Source of the DNA: Microvirga thermotolerans
GTDB taxonomy: Bacteria > Pseudomonadota > Alphaproteobacteria > Rhizobiales > Beijerinckiaceae
Assembly (NCBI RefSeq): GCF_009363855.1
Contig: NZ_CP045423.1
Coordinates: 1,208,001-1,272,000 of the forward strand
Reading direction: 5' to 3'
Length of the DNA stretch: 64,000 nt
Each line of letters begins with the position of its first letter. Within the stretch, counting starts at the first letter, position 1. A program made the position numbers and the translations under genes. This document shows positions 47,715 to 57,443 of the stretch, in pieces. The notes beneath the pieces are model-generated. The model ran no database searches, had not been told where the DNA came from, and saw nothing but the letters and a program-made list of their open reading frames with translations.

Positions 47715-48659
47715 ATGACGCAAGCCACCATGCCGCGGGCGGGAGCCCTGCCGGAGACGGCGCCGGTCCGGATCGAGGGCAGCACCCTCGCGCTCTACGT
47801 CGCCACCGTCTTCTTGTGGGGCGTGAGCTGGATCGGCATCCGTGCCCAGCTCGGGGTCGTCGCGCCCGAGATGTCCGTGTTCTGGCGCTTCGTCCTGGCG
47901 GCGCTCTGCACCTGGGGCTGGGTCTTCGCGGCGGGCATGCGGGTGCGCTTCGCCCTGTCCGACCACCTGCGCTTCATGGCGGTGGGGCTCTGCCTGTTCT
48001 CGAGCAACTTCATCTGCTTCTACTACGGCGGGCTCACGGTGCCCTCGGGGCTCCTCTCCGTGGTGTTCTCCCTCGCGTCGATCTTCAACCTCGTGCTCGG
48101 CTTCGTCGTGTTCCGCCAGAAGGTGGAGGCGCGGGTCGCCTTCGGCGGCCTTCTCGGCGCGGCGGGCATCGGGCTGCTGTTCTGGCCGGAGATCGCGGGC
48201 GCGGGCTTCAACCTCGCCGCCCTCACGGGGCTGGGCCTGTGCGTCCTCGGCACCCTTTTCTTCTGCTCCGGCAACATGATCTCGACCGTGGTGCAGCGGC
48301 GCGGCGCGCCGCTCATCTCCGCCAATGCCTGGGCCATGACCTACGGGGTGGCGGTGCTGCTCGCGCTCAATCTCGTGCGCGGGAACGCCTTCATCATCGA
48401 GCCCACGGCGACCTATATCGGCGCGCTCGTCTATCTCGCGGTCGGCGCGTCGGTGCTCGCCTTCGCGGCCTACCTCACGCTCCTGCGGCGCCTCGGCGCG
48501 GCCCGTGCGGGCTATGCGACCGTGCTGTTCCCCATCGTGGCGCTCGCGGTCTCGACGGTGGTGGAGGGCTATGTGTGGACGCCCCTCGCCGCCGTCGGCG
48601 TCGTGCTGGCGCTCGCGGGAAACGTGCTGGTGCTGCGCCGTCCCGCCGCGAAGGCGTGA
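47715..48659 (+). CDS. EamA-family DMT transporter
   Basis: A 314-residue inner-membrane transporter of the drug/metabolite superfamily with ten predicted helices in two EamA repeats. The first begins LYVATVFLWGVSWIGIRAQL; later segments include FSSNFICFYYGGLTVPSGLL and GALVYLAVGASVLAFAAYLT. Substrates of such exporters range from amino acids to drugs. It is convergent with the LysR gene at 48678, so LysR control is not implied by the arrangement. Confidence 0.88.
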   Translation: MTQATMPRAGALPETAPVRIEGSTLALYVATVFLWGVSWIGIRAQLGVVAPEMSVFWRFVLAALCTWGWVFAAGMRVRFALSDHLRFMAVGLCLFSSNFICFYYGGLTVPSGLLSVVFSLASIFNLVLGFVVFRQKVEARVAFGGLLGAAGIGLLFWPEIAGAGFNLAALTGLGLCVLGTLFFCSGNMISTVVQRRGAPLISANAWAMTYGVAVLLALNLVRGNAFIIEPTATYIGALVYLAVGASVLAFAAYLTLLRRLGAARAGYATVLFPIVALAVSTVVEGYVWTPLAAVGVVLALAGNVLVLRRPAAKA

Positions 48660-48677
48660 CGGTCCGGCCTGCGGCGC

Positions 48678-49568
48678 CTATTCCGCCGCGGGTGCGAGGA
48701 GCGGACGGGTCGAGCCCAGGTTGTCCAGGGACTGCTTGATGTGGAAGCCCAGCGCGTCGGCGAGCGGGTTCTCGCCGCCGCGGGCGCGGATCAGGCCGAT
48801 CTTGCAGGAGGGCAGGGCGGGGAAGCCGTCCGAAGGGCCGAGGATGCGCATGCCCGGGCGCACGGCGCTCTCCGGCAGCACCGACACCGCCAGCCCCGCC
48901 AGGACCGCCGCGCCCACCGCCGTGGAGTGCCAGCTCACATAGGCGATGCGGAAGGCCCGGTCGGCGCTCTCGAGCGCCTCCGTCGCCGAATGGCGCCAGT
49001 CGCAGTTCGGGCGCCCGAGCGCCAGCGGGATCGGGCTCTCTTCGTGCACCGCATGGCGGCCCGACGTGACCCAGAGCAGCTGCTCGATGCGCACGATCTC
49101 GGACGGGCCGCGCCGGTCCACGTGGGTGATGATCGCGAGATCGAGGTCGCCGTGCTGCACGCGCTCGATGAGGTTGTGCGTCGGCTCGCAGACCACCGTG
49201 ACCTCGGCCTTGGGATTGGAGCGCGAGAAGCGCGCCAGGATCTCCGGCAGGTAGCGGTCCGCATAGTCGTCCGGCAGGCCGAGCCTCACCCGGCCGACCA
49301 GCTCGTTGTCGTTGAAGGACGCCATGCATTCCGCGTTCAGCCGCACGATGCGGCGGGCATAGTCGAGGAGGCGCTCGCCTTCCTCGGTCAGCTTGGAGAG
49401 GCGCCCGTCGCGCTCGAAGATCGGACGGCCGATCCGGTCCTCCAGCCGCTTCATCTGCATGGACACCGCGCTCTGCGTCTTGTGGACCACATCCGCCGCG
49501 CGGGTGAAGGAGCCCGTGTCCGCAATGGCCACGAAGGTCCGCAGCTGGTCGATATCCAGGAGGTGCAT
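48678..49568 (-). CDS. LysR-family transcriptional regulator
   Basis: A 296-residue regulator: winged HTH LRTFVAIADTGSFTRAADVV with SAVSMQMKRLEDRIGRPIFE, then the effector-binding domain (RVRLGLPDDYADRYLPEILA; LDLAIITHVD). Length is normal. It converges with the DMT gene and is divergent from the DUF1127 gene. A perfect TCATCATGATGA palindrome 16 bases upstream of its start is a likely autoregulatory site. The inducer is unknown. Confidence 0.9.
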   Translation of the reverse strand: MHLLDIDQLRTFVAIADTGSFTRAADVVHKTQSAVSMQMKRLEDRIGRPIFERDGRLSKLTEEGERLLDYARRIVRLNAECMASFNDNELVGRVRLGLPDDYADRYLPEILARFSRSNPKAEVTVVCEPTHNLIERVQHGDLDLAIITHVDRRGPSEIVRIEQLLWVTSGRHAVHEESPIPLALGRPNCDWRHSATEALESADRAFRIAYVSWHSTAVGAAVLAGLAVSVLPESAVRPGMRILGPSDGFPALPSCKIGLIRARGGENPLADALGFHIKQSLDNLGSTRPLLAPAAE

Positions 49569-49583
49569 CGGCGTCTTCCTATT

Positions 49584-49595
49584 TCATCATGATGA
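49584..49595. promoter_or_regulatory. 12-bp palindrome upstream of the LysR gene
   Basis: TCATCATGATGA is perfectly self-complementary and is followed at once by GTGATGATAC, with another GTGATGA at 49629. The repeated ATGATGA half-sites suggest an operator for the LysR protein itself. The region is AT-rich compared with its surroundings. Confidence 0.5.
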
Positions 49596-49814
49596 GTGAT
49601 GATACACATCTCAAACAATCGCTTCAAGTGATGAAACATCGGTGGTATTCATTCTTAAGCAAGCTGAAAAGTTGTTCGTGAACAACGACTTGAGCGGTGC
49701 TTCCCGTTCGGGCCGTCCGAGGCCTTTCGGGGGGCGCACAGGCTTGAATGCCGCTCGGGGCCCTTCGGGATCTTCAAGCGGTTCGACGATGCTCGAATGT
49801 GCGAGGACAAAGCC

Positions 49815-50141
49815 ATGACCCGGTCCCCGATTCCCGTTGCCGGCTCCCCCGGGACGACGTTCCTGGGCACGACGGTCCGTGCCGTCCTGGGCGTGGTCCA
49901 GGCTCTCCGCCATCGCCGGGAGATCATGCATCTCGCGGAGCTCGACGACCGCATGCTGAAGGACATCGGCCTCATGCGCGGCGACGTGGAAGGGGCGCTC
50001 GCGGAGGCCCTGTTCCGCAATCCCTCGCGGGTTCTGGTTCGATGCGCCGAGCGGCATGGGCGCGGCGAAAAGGGATCGGCCCCCGTGCGATCCGCGCGCC
50101 CCGTGGTTCCCGTCGTGAGGACGCGGGCCGTGCGGGCCTAG
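49815..50141 (+). CDS. DUF1127 domain protein
   Basis: A 108-residue protein with the DUF1127 helix near residues 36-65: EIMHLAELDDRMLKDIGLMR. DUF1127 proteins in alphaproteobacteria are small, Arg-rich, and some bind RNA or affect phosphate and carbon metabolism. The C-terminus is a basic extension (KGSAPVRSARPVVPVVRTRA). ATG 49815 is chosen because GAGGAC lies seven bases before it; another ATG stands 18 bases upstream. The stop overlaps the first base of repeat copy C. Confidence 0.78.
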   Translation: MTRSPIPVAGSPGTTFLGTTVRAVLGVVQALRHRREIMHLAELDDRMLKDIGLMRGDVEGALAEALFRNPSRVLVRCAERHGRGEKGSAPVRSARPVVPVVRTRAVRA

Positions 50142-50244
50142 AGCATTTTCAGGAGAAGTGGGAACCGGTTCTCAGTCCGAAAATGCGGCAAACCAAGAGC
50201 TTCTGAGCGGAGTGCGATTCCATCGAAGCGCAATCCGCTCTAGA
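50141..50244. repeat. Intergenic palindromic repeat, copy C, target of the IS
   Basis: The most complete copy. GCATTTTC (50143-50150) pairs with GAAAATGC (50179-50186), and inside it GAGAA pairs with TTCTC around GTGGGAACCGG. A second hairpin follows: GAGCGGAGTGCG (50205-50216) with CGCAATCCGCTC (50229-50240), ending CTAGA. It begins in the DUF1127 stop codon. The IS481-type element is inserted at its final TCTAGA. Confidence 0.8.
50239..50244. repeat. Target-site duplication, left (TCTAGA)
   Basis: TCTAGA directly before the left inverted repeat of the IS, matched by TCTAGA at 51271-51276. NCTAGN is the known target of IS481-type elements, which duplicate six bases. Confidence 0.85.
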
Positions 50245-51270
50245 TGTCGAAGCTATGAAGGTTGTTCATCCGAGGCTTGGCTGCGAGGATGGGGTTGCAA
50301 CACCAACCATCTCCTGCCTGGAGGCCCCGGATGAACGCTCACAAGAATGCCCGCATGACGCCCTTTGGTCGAGCCCTTTTGGTCCAACGCGTGCGCCAGG
50401 AGCGCTGGCGCGTGGCGGAGGCAGCAAAGGCCGCCGGGATATCCGAACGCACGGCCTCCAAATGGCTGGCGCGCTTCCGCGACGGCGGTGAGGCGGCTTT
50501 GCACAACAAAAGCTCGGCTCCGAGGCGTCCGGCGCATCGGCTGGCTCCGGAGCGGATCGCGCACATCGCCGCCTTGCGCCAGGAGCGCCTGTCCGGCCCG
50601 GCCATTGCCCGAACCGTGGCCTTGCCGCGCTCCACCGTCGGGGCCGTCCTGCGGCGTCTCGGCCTCAACCGCCTGCGCCGGCTCGAACCGCGCCTGCCGG
50701 CGGTGCGCTACGAGCGGGAGCGGCCCGGCGAGCTGATCCACATCGACACCAAGAAGCTCGGGCGCATTGCCGGCATCGGCCATCGCATCACCGGCGACCG
50801 CACGGGCCAGTCCGCCAAGCGCGGCACCGGCTGGGAGGCGCTGCATGTGGCCATCGACGATGCCTCAAGGCTGGCCTATACCGAGATCCTGCCGAACGAG
50901 AAGAAGGACAGCGCGCTCGCCTTCCTGAACCGGGCACTGGCCTTCTTCGCCCGCCATGGCGTCGGCGTGGAACGGGTGATGACCGACAACGGCGCCGCCT
51001 ACAAGAGCCACGTCTTCCAAGCCGCGCTGGCCGAGAGAGGCATCCGCCACAAGCGCACCAAACCCTACCGGCCGCAAACCAATGGCAAGGCCGAGCGCTT
51101 CATCCAGACGAGCTTACGCGAATGGATCTATGGCGCCGCTTACGCCTCCTCCGCCGAGCGCAGCGCCGCCATGAAGCCATGGCTCACCCACTACAACACC
51201 CAGCGACCCCACTCAGCCCTCAAGCATCAGCCCCCTTGGCAAAGACTGAACAACCTCCTTGGAAACGACA
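50245..51270 (+). mobile_element. IS481-family insertion sequence, complete
   Basis: A 1026-bp element. The ends match as TGTCG-N9-AGGTTGTTCA: TGTCGAAGCTATGA-AGGTTGTTCA on the left from 50245, and the reverse of the right end reading inward from 51270. It has one transposase gene and is bounded by TCTAGA duplications, so it is structurally complete and recently inserted. The element lies in the final hairpin of repeat copy C, downstream of the DUF1127 gene. Confidence 0.92.
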
Positions 51271-51275
51271 TCTAG
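50331..51275 (+). CDS. IS481-family transposase
   Basis: A 314-residue DDE transposase. An N-terminal helix-turn-helix (AEAAKAAGISERTASKWLAR) and a second HTH (LPRSTVGAVLRRLGLNRLRR) precede the integrase core rve domain with the acidic triad candidates in HIDTKKLGRI, VMTDNGAAYKS and NGKAERFIQT. The ATG at 50331 has GGAGG six bases upstream. The frame ends in GAC ATC TAG: the TAG at 51273-51275 belongs to the TCTAGA target duplication, outside the IS proper. Confidence 0.93.
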   Translation: MNAHKNARMTPFGRALLVQRVRQERWRVAEAAKAAGISERTASKWLARFRDGGEAALHNKSSAPRRPAHRLAPERIAHIAALRQERLSGPAIARTVALPRSTVGAVLRRLGLNRLRRLEPRLPAVRYERERPGELIHIDTKKLGRIAGIGHRITGDRTGQSAKRGTGWEALHVAIDDASRLAYTEILPNEKKDSALAFLNRALAFFARHGVGVERVMTDNGAAYKSHVFQAALAERGIRHKRTKPYRPQTNGKAERFIQTSLREWIYGAAYASSAERSAAMKPWLTHYNTQRPHSALKHQPPWQRLNNLLGNDI

Positions 51276-51276
51276 A
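51271..51276. repeat. Target-site duplication, right (TCTAGA)
   Basis: Copy of the six-base target TCTAGA directly after the right end of the IS. Its TAG provides the stop codon of the transposase. Confidence 0.85.
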
Positions 51277-51377
51277 GCCCGTCGAGCCGCCGTCCCGGGC
51301 CGGGTCTCCCTCCGCCGGGACAGCGTGAAGTTCCCGGTGCGGCTTGCGGTTTTACGGAACGCGGGCCGTTTCCGGCG

Positions 51378-52091
51378 TCACGGCTTGCTCGGCTTCCAGG
51401 TCTCGTCGAGGATCGATCGAAGGGATGCGAGATACTGCATCTGCATCTCCTGTCCCTTCTGCATCATGCCCTCCCAGGTTTCGGAGGATGCCTCCCGCTC
51501 CGGCGGTTCCGCCTTTCCGGTGGAGGGACGAGGCTTGCCCGCCGCAGGGCCTTCCGCCTGCCGGGGCGCCTGGAAAGCCTGCATCCACCCGTCCCAGAAC
51601 GCCGTCCAGGGCTCGGCGGCCGCGCTGTCCGCGTCCTTCGGAGGCGGCGAGGCGCGGAAGTCCGGCATGCGGCCCTGGCCGGTCATCATGCCGTGCAGCG
51701 TTCCGGCGAGGATGCCCGCCATGACCGGAAGCATCTGATGCATGAGATCGACGCTCAGGCCCGTGACCTCGGCGGCCCGATGGGCGATGCGCCGGCTGGC
51801 CTCGTCGGACCCGAAGAGGCTGTCGATCAGCTGCTCTCCGCTCCGCTGCGCCTGGGCGGAGAGGGTCTGTCCCGCGGCCTGCCAGAACGGTTCGAACGGA
51901 TTGGGGACGTGCTGGGCCAGCGGATTCTGCGCGGCTGCCGCCATGAGGCGCTGCAGGCCGAGGGCGAAGGCGGGGAGAAAGGCGAGCATCGCCTTCTCCG
52001 CCTGGTCCTCCGAGAGGCGGAACTGCCTCGTCAGGACATCGAAGCCGGCATTCGCCTGGGCCTGCCGCATCAGATCGAACCAGTTGAGCAT
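51378..52091 (-). CDS. DUF937-type helical protein
   Basis: A 237-residue cytoplasmic protein. The first 135 residues look like the DUF937/YidB-type helical domain (LTRQFRLSEDQAEKAMLAFL; RIAHRAAEVTGLSVDLMHQM), followed by a low-complexity Pro/Ala/Glu linker and a short conserved tail (WEGMMQKGQEMQMQYLASLR). Such tails occur in proteins associated with polyhydroxybutyrate granules, but that is only a resemblance. AAGGAG stands six bases before the ATG. It is the last gene of the Kef-MATE run. Confidence 0.6.
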   Translation of the reverse strand: MLNWFDLMRQAQANAGFDVLTRQFRLSEDQAEKAMLAFLPAFALGLQRLMAAAAQNPLAQHVPNPFEPFWQAAGQTLSAQAQRSGEQLIDSLFGSDEASRRIAHRAAEVTGLSVDLMHQMLPVMAGILAGTLHGMMTGQGRMPDFRASPPPKDADSAAAEPWTAFWDGWMQAFQAPRQAEGPAAGKPRPSTGKAEPPEREASSETWEGMMQKGQEMQMQYLASLRSILDETWKPSKP

Positions 52092-52128
52092 TGCAGGCTC
52101 CTTCCGGGAAAGGCCCGCGCCGTGCGGG

Positions 52129-53508
52129 CTACAGAGGCACGACAGCTTGCCGCTCCAGGCGGCGGATTGTCCAGAACGCAGTGAAGATCGCGCCGATCCC
52201 GAACAGCACCGATCCCGCGCCGATCCCGAGGAGCGCCCCCCGCGGACCGGCGATTTCCGCGCCGATATAGGCGAAGGGAATCATGCCGAGCGTGGCGCGC
52301 CCCCAGTTGAAGAACGTGGAAAGGAGGGGGTAGCCCAGATTGTTGAAGGAGGCATTGGCCACGAAGACGAGGCCGATGAAGAACCAGATGGGCCCGCTGT
52401 ACACGCAGAAGAACTGGACGAGATCGGCGGTCAGCGGCGGCGCGTTGAAGAGCAGGGTCAGCGGCCCGCGCACGAGGGCGAGGACGAGCCAGACGCTCCC
52501 CACATAGACCACCATGAAGGTGAGCGCGTCCTTCAGGACCTGGCGGACGCGGCCGTACTGCCGGGCGCCCCAGTTCTGCCCCATGACCGGGCCGATGGCT
52601 CCCGCCAGGGCGAACAGGCCGCCGAACGCGACGGGGGTGACGCGGTCGATGATCGCCGAGGCGGCAATCGCCTCGTCGCCGAAGCGGGCCATGATGCCCG
52701 TGAAGAAGGCGTTCGAGACCGGCGCGGCGATGTTGGTGAGGACGGCCGGAACGGCGATGGCGAAGAACGAGCGCGAGTCCGCCAGCATGTGGTCGAGCCG
52801 GGGCCAGGACAGCAGCGCGTGGTGGCGGGACAGGAAGCGGAAGCTCACATAGACGTAGACGACGCGCGAGATGTCGATGGTCAGCGCCGCGCCGTTGGCC
52901 TTGAGACCCAGGCCGAAGATGAAGAGCGGATCGAGCAGGACGGTGACGGCCGCGACCGAAAGGGTCGCATACATGCTCCGCCTCGCGTCGCCGGCGGCGC
53001 GCAGCACGTTCGACAGGCCCATGGCGAGCGCCATCAGCCCGTTGGTGGGCATGGAGATCCAGAGAAAGTCGTGCGCCACCCGAAAGGTTCTCTCCGGGGC
53101 TCCCATCAGGTCCAGGATCCAGGGCAGCGCGGCCAGGACGGCTAGGCTGACGACGCTCGCGACGACGGTCATGAGCGCGCAGCCCGAGGTCGCCCATTGC
53201 CGCGCGCGCGCCGTGTCCCGCGCTCCCAGGGAGCGCGAGACGAGCGCCCCGATGGGGATCATCAGGCCGACATTGATCGAGACGGTGAAGAAGAGAACCA
53301 CCGTCGCGAGGCCGACGCCCGCGGTGAGGCTCGGGTCCTTGAGCCAGGAGATGTAGAGCAGCGAGACGAAATCGACGATGAAGAGGGCGATCAGACCGGC
53401 CGCCCCCGTCCCGGTCATGATCAGCACATGCCGCATGGTCGAGCCGGCGACGAAGCGCGGCGTGTCCGCTCCGGGAGGACGCGGCTTCTCGATGCGGGGC
53501 GCATCCAT
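52129..53508 (-). CDS. MATE-family multidrug/cation antiporter
   Basis: A 459-residue inner-membrane transporter with 12 predicted helices in two MatE domains ([26 protein letters not shown] in part; [35 protein letters not shown] in part). The [10 protein letters not shown] loop is characteristic. MATE proteins expel organic cations and drugs with Na+ or H+. Its ATG overlaps the stop of the Kef-type gene as ATGA, so the two are co-expressed, and the DUF937-like gene follows after 37 bases. Confidence 0.9.
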   Translation of the reverse strand: MDAPRIEKPRPPGADTPRFVAGSTMRHVLIMTGTGAAGLIALFIVDFVSLLYISWLKDPSLTAGVGLATVVLFFTVSINVGLMIPIGALVSRSLGARDTARARQWATSGCALMTVVASVVSLAVLAALPWILDLMGAPERTFRVAHDFLWISMPTNGLMALAMGLSNVLRAAGDARRSMYATLSVAAVTVLLDPLFIFGLGLKANGAALTIDISRVVYVYVSFRFLSRHHALLSWPRLDHMLADSRSFFAIAVPAVLTNIAAPVSNAFFTGIMARFGDEAIAASAIIDRVTPVAFGGLFALAGAIGPVMGQNWGARQYGRVRQVLKDALTFMVVYVGSVWLVLALVRGPLTLLFNAPPLTADLVQFFCVYSGPIWFFIGLVFVANASFNNLGYPLLSTFFNWGRATLGMIPFAYIGAEIAGPRGALLGIGAGSVLFGIGAIFTAFWTIRRLERQAVVPL

Positions 53509-55373
53509 CAGAGGATCCCCTCGTTCAGGATGTCCCGCGTCTCCGGGCTGAGGCCCCGCGCCTTGCCTGCGGGCTTCAGGAGAGGCTCGGGCGCGATCTT
53601 CGCTCCGACCACCAGCTCGGCGCCGCCCATGTCGCCGACGGACCTCTGCAGGACGAGCCGCGCGATGTCGCGCTTGCGGATCTCGTCGGCGCTCGCCTGC
53701 GCCGTCTCGGCATCGAAGCCCAGCTCCTCCAGCGTCGCGCGTCCGAATGTGATGGCGGACTCGAAGCACTCGCGGATCTGGTAGTCCACGTCCATGGTCA
53801 TGAGGTTGACCGCGTGGATGCGGTCGTAGGCGCGCACGAAGCTGCGGGCGTTCGGGAAGTCCTGGTGGACGATCTCGACGATCTTCTGGGTCACGTCCGG
53901 GTGGTCGGTGCAGACGCAGACGATCTCGGCCCTCTCGGCGCCGGCGGCGCGCAGCACGTCGAGGCGCGTGCCGTCGCCGTAATAGACCTTGAGGCCGAAA
54001 CGGGCCGCGTCCCTGATGCGCTCCACGTTCCGGTCGATCACAGTCGCCTCGATGCCCTGGGAGAGCAGGACCTGGTTGACGATCTGGCCGAAGCGGCCGA
54101 ACCCGATCACCAGGACCCGGCTCGACAGCTCGCCCTCCTGCCCGTGGAGGACCGAGGCGTCGGGGCGGGCATCGTCGCCGGCGCGGGAGCGCAGGATCGT
54201 CTCCAGCCCGGTCGCGAGGATGGGGCCCAGGAGCATGGTGATGGCCGCAAGCGCCGTGACGAGCTGAGCCTCGGGGCCCGGGAGGAGGCCCAGGCCCTGG
54301 GCGACCGGCAGCAGGACGAAGGCGAACTCGCCGGCCGGGCTGAGGAGGATCGCGGAGCGCAGCCCGTCGCGCCACGAGGCGCCGAACGCCCGGGACAGGA
54401 GGGTCAGGATCAGCGTCTTGCCCGCGATCACCGCGGGGGCCGCGATCGCCAGGACCGCCCACTGCCGTTGGACGAGGGCGAGGTCGATGGACATGCCCAC
54501 GCTCATGAAGAACAGCCCGAGCAGGATGCCCCGGAAGGGCTCGATGTCCGCTTCGAGCTGGTGCCGGAAGTTGGATTCGGCCAGCAGGAGCCCGGCCAGG
54601 AAGGCGCCCATGGCCATGGACAGGCCGACCTCCTGCATGAGCAGGGCGGCCCCGAGCACGACCAGGAGGGCGGAGGCGGTCATCACCTCCCGCGCCCCGC
54701 TCCTCGCCAGGACCCGGAAGAAGGGGTTGAGGCCGTAGCGCCCGACGATCACGACGAAGGCGACGGCCCCGAGCGTCGTCGCCACCGTCGTCAGCCGGTC
54801 GGACAGGGAATCCTGCTCGAGGGCGCCCAGGCCCGTGGCCAGGAGGGGCAGGATCGCCAGGAGAGGGACGACCGACAGATCCTGGAACAGCAGGATGGAG
54901 AAGGAGCGCTGGCCGTAAGGCGTCTGCAGATCGTTGCGCTCGCCCAGCATCTGCAGGGCGATGGCCGTGGCCGAGAGGGCGACGGCGACCCCGGTCACGA
55001 ACGCGCCCTTGGCGGCGAAGCCGAACTGGTAGGCGGCGCCTCCGAGGCAGAGGGCGGTGACGAGGAGTTGGGCGAGGCCGAGGCCGAAAATGTCCCGCTT
55101 CATCGACCACAGGTGGGTCAGCTTGAGCTCGAGGCCGATGATGAACAGCAGCAGCACGACGCCGAGCTCCGCCACCGTGGCGATCGTTCCCGGCTCTCCC
55201 ACGAGGCTGAGCCCCGAAGGGCCGATGACGATGCCGGCGGCGAGATAGCCCAGCACGGCGCTGAGGCCCATGAGGCGGAACAGGGGAACGGCAACGACCG
55301 CTGCCCCGCAGAAGGTCAGGATCGGGGGGAGGAAGCTGACGTGGGAAGCCGTGTCCGCCATCGGTGGTCGCAT
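53508..55373 (-). CDS. Kef-type monovalent cation:proton antiporter-2 with RCK domain
   Basis: A 621-residue CPA2 antiporter. About 12 transmembrane helices in the first 390 residues include [40 protein letters not shown] and [16 protein letters not shown]; the antiporter core ([20 protein letters not shown]) is present. The cytoplasmic part begins [20 protein letters not shown] (about residue 418), an RCK/TrkA-N Rossmann fold. Such KefB/KefC-like proteins export K+ under electrophile or redox stress. MATE follows with overlap. It is divergent from ispH. Confidence 0.9.
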   Translation of the reverse strand: MRPPMADTASHVSFLPPILTFCGAAVVAVPLFRLMGLSAVLGYLAAGIVIGPSGLSLVGEPGTIATVAELGVVLLLFIIGLELKLTHLWSMKRDIFGLGLAQLLVTALCLGGAAYQFGFAAKGAFVTGVAVALSATAIALQMLGERNDLQTPYGQRSFSILLFQDLSVVPLLAILPLLATGLGALEQDSLSDRLTTVATTLGAVAFVVIVGRYGLNPFFRVLARSGAREVMTASALLVVLGAALLMQEVGLSMAMGAFLAGLLLAESNFRHQLEADIEPFRGILLGLFFMSVGMSIDLALVQRQWAVLAIAAPAVIAGKTLILTLLSRAFGASWRDGLRSAILLSPAGEFAFVLLPVAQGLGLLPGPEAQLVTALAAITMLLGPILATGLETILRSRAGDDARPDASVLHGQEGELSSRVLVIGFGRFGQIVNQVLLSQGIEATVIDRNVERIRDAARFGLKVYYGDGTRLDVLRAAGAERAEIVCVCTDHPDVTQKIVEIVHQDFPNARSFVRAYDRIHAVNLMTMDVDYQIRECFESAITFGRATLEELGFDAETAQASADEIRKRDIARLVLQRSVGDMGGAELVVGAKIAPEPLLKPAGKARGLSPETRDILNEGIL

Positions 55374-55399
55374 GGAGTGAGACGATGTCCCTTTCTAGG

Positions 55400-55425
55400 A
55401 GGTCTTGCCCCCGAGGGCGAGACCT
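55400..55425. promoter_or_regulatory. Hairpin in the ispH/Kef divergent intergenic region
   Basis: AGGTCTTGCCC (55400-55410) pairs with GGGCGAGACCT (55415-55425) over 11 bp with one G-U pair and a CCGA loop. It lies about 90 bases before the ispH ATG and 27 bases before the Kef start. It might be an operator or a leader hairpin; no poly-T follows. Confidence 0.45.
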
Positions 55426-55514
55426 TCCGGGCAGACTTTCTGCGGAGGGGGCAGGCGGGAATCGGACCTGCCCCGCTTGACATCGCCGGTCCGGTCTCGC
55501 CACATCGCCGCATC

Positions 55515-56474
55515 ATGACGAAACCGCCCCTCGACATCCTGCTCTGTGCCCCGCGCGGCTTCTGCGCCGGGGTCGTCCGCGCCATCGACGCCGTCGAGAA
55601 GGCCCTGACGATCTACGGCGCGCCGGTCTATGTGCGCCACGAGATCGTCCACAACAAGTACGTGGTCGAGAGCCTGCGCCGCAAAGGGGCGGTGTTCGTC
55701 CGGGAGCTGGACGAGGTGCCGGACGGAGACGCGCCCGTGATCTTCTCCGCCCACGGGGTTCCCCGGTCCGTCCCGGAGGCCGCCGCCGCCCGCCGCCTCT
55801 TCGCCATCGACGCCACCTGTCCCCTGGTCACGAAGGTGCACCGGGAGGCGCAGGTCCATCACAAGCGCGGCCGGCACATCGTTCTGATCGGCCACCGCGG
55901 CCATCCGGAGGTCATCGGCACCATGGGCCAGCTGCCGGAGGGCGCGGCGACGCTGGTCGAGACCGTCGAGGACATTGCCAGGCTCCAGCCGCCCGACGAG
56001 ACCAATCTCGCCTTCGTGACCCAGACCACCCTTTCCGTGGACGACACGCAGGAGATGGTGGACGCCCTCAGGGCGCGGTTTCCCGCCATCGTCGGTCCGC
56101 ACAAGGAGGACATCTGCTACGCCACCACCAACCGCCAGGGGGCTGTGAAGCGGGTGGCGCCCCTCGTGGATGCGATGATCGTGGTCGGCTCGCCCAATTC
56201 CTCCAATTCCCAGCGCCTGCGCGAGGTGGCGGAGCGGGAGGGCTGCCCTCTCGTGCGGCTGCTCCTGCGGGCCGAGGACATCGACTGGTCCCTGTTCGGC
56301 GGCATCCGGCGGCTCGGCATCACGGCCGGGGCGTCGGCGCCGGAGGTCCTGGTCGAGGAGATCATCGACGCCTTCGCCGAGCGCTACGAGGTCTCGGTCG
56401 AAAGCGTCTCGACCGCGGACGAGAGCGTGTTCTTTCCGCTGCCGCGCGAGCTGCGGGAACAGGCGGCGGAATAG
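55515..56474 (+). CDS. ispH: 4-hydroxy-3-methylbut-2-enyl diphosphate reductase
   Basis: A 319-residue iron-sulfur enzyme and last step of the non-mevalonate pathway, producing IPP and DMAPP. The three Fe-S cysteines are in [27 protein letters not shown] and [10 protein letters not shown]. His and Glu residues of the active site ([16 protein letters not shown]) are in place. The start at 55515 is usual; the frame stays open upstream but overlaps the Kef gene in antisense. It begins the ispH-thrB-rnhA run characteristic of many alphaproteobacteria, with three bases between ispH and thrB. Confidence 0.96.
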   Translation: MTKPPLDILLCAPRGFCAGVVRAIDAVEKALTIYGAPVYVRHEIVHNKYVVESLRRKGAVFVRELDEVPDGDAPVIFSAHGVPRSVPEAAAARRLFAIDATCPLVTKVHREAQVHHKRGRHIVLIGHRGHPEVIGTMGQLPEGAATLVETVEDIARLQPPDETNLAFVTQTTLSVDDTQEMVDALRARFPAIVGPHKEDICYATTNRQGAVKRVAPLVDAMIVVGSPNSSNSQRLREVAEREGCPLVRLLLRAEDIDWSLFGGIRRLGITAGASAPEVLVEEIIDAFAERYEVSVESVSTADESVFFPLPRELREQAAE

Positions 56475-56477
56475 GCG

Positions 56478-57443
56478 ATGGCGGTTTACACGGACGTCCA
56501 GGACGAGGAGCTCGCCGCCTTCCTCGCCACCTACGACATCGGCACCGTGCTGTCCTACAAGGGCATCGCCGAGGGCGTGGAGAACACCAACTACTTCCTG
56601 CACACGACGGCGGGCTCCTACATCCTGACCCTCTACGAGAAGCGGGTGAGGGAGGAGGACCTGCCCTTCTTCATCGACCTCATGCAGCATCTCGCGGGCA
56701 AGGGGCTCAACTGCCCCCTGCCGGTGAGCAACCGGAAGGGCGAGGCCCTCGGGCGGCTCGCCGGCCGCCCGGCCGCGATCTGCACGTTCCTCGAAGGCAT
56801 CGCCGTCCGCAGGCCCACGGCGCAGCACTGCGGCGCGCTCGGCGCGGCCCTGGCCCGGCTCCACCTGGCGGGACGGGACTTCGGCCGGACGCGGCGGAAC
56901 GCCCTGTCCATCGACGGCTGGCCGCCTCTCTTCGCGCAGGCCCGGGCCGAGGCGGACACGGTTTCCCCGGGGCTCGCCGAGCGCACGCGGCGCGAGCTCG
57001 AGGCGCTGAGGGCGGAATGGCCCTCCGGGCTGCCGTCGGGCATCATCCACGCCGATCTCTTCACGGACAACGTGTTCTTCATCGGCGCGGAGGTCTCGGG
57101 CCTCATCGACTTCTACTTCGCCTGCACGGACGCTTTCGCCTACGACGTGGCCATCTGCCTCAACGCCTGGTGCTTCGAGGCGGACGGCTCCTTCAACCTG
57201 ACGAAGGGGAGGGCGCTCCTGGCGGGCTACCTGTCCGTGCGCCCGCTGGCGCCGGAGGAGGTCGAGGCGCTGCCCATCCTCTGCCGGGGCTCGGCCATGC
57301 GCTTCATGCTGACGCGGCTGGTGGACTGGCTCAACGTGCCCCCGGGCGCGCTGGTGAAGCCGAAGGATCCCCTGGAGTACGACCGCAAGCTCAACTTCCA
57401 CCGCCACGTGCGCCACGCGCGCGAATTGGGGCTGGCCGCATGA
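56478..57443 (+). CDS. thrB: Homoserine kinase (ThrB, aminoglycoside-phosphotransferase-like type)
   Basis: A 321-residue kinase that phosphorylates L-homoserine in threonine biosynthesis. It belongs to the protein-kinase-like fold group: [20 protein letters not shown] (N-lobe) and the catalytic loop [15 protein letters not shown] with [20 protein letters not shown] (Asp of the DFG-like region). Length is normal. Its stop overlaps the rnhA start as ATGA. The partner genes thrC and the M16 peptidase are often found close by in this group. Confidence 0.94.
   Translation: MAVYTDVQDEELAAFLATYDIGTVLSYKGIAEGVENTNYFLHTTAGSYILTLYEKRVREEDLPFFIDLMQHLAGKGLNCPLPVSNRKGEALGRLAGRPAAICTFLEGIAVRRPTAQHCGALGAALARLHLAGRDFGRTRRNALSIDGWPPLFAQARAEADTVSPGLAERTRRELEALRAEWPSGLPSGIIHADLFTDNVFFIGAEVSGLIDFYFACTDAFAYDVAICLNAWCFEADGSFNLTKGRALLAGYLSVRPLAPEEVEALPILCRGSAMRFMLTRLVDWLNVPPGALVKPKDPLEYDRKLNFHRHVRHARELGLAA

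Noticed and set aside
47341-47718. Open frame of about 125 codons before the DMT gene
   Set aside because: Ser/Arg/Pro-rich translation without domain or ribosome site; runs into the DMT start.
53814-55514. 5' extension of the ispH frame
   Set aside because: Antisense to the Kef gene, with no conserved sequence; ispH starts at 55515.
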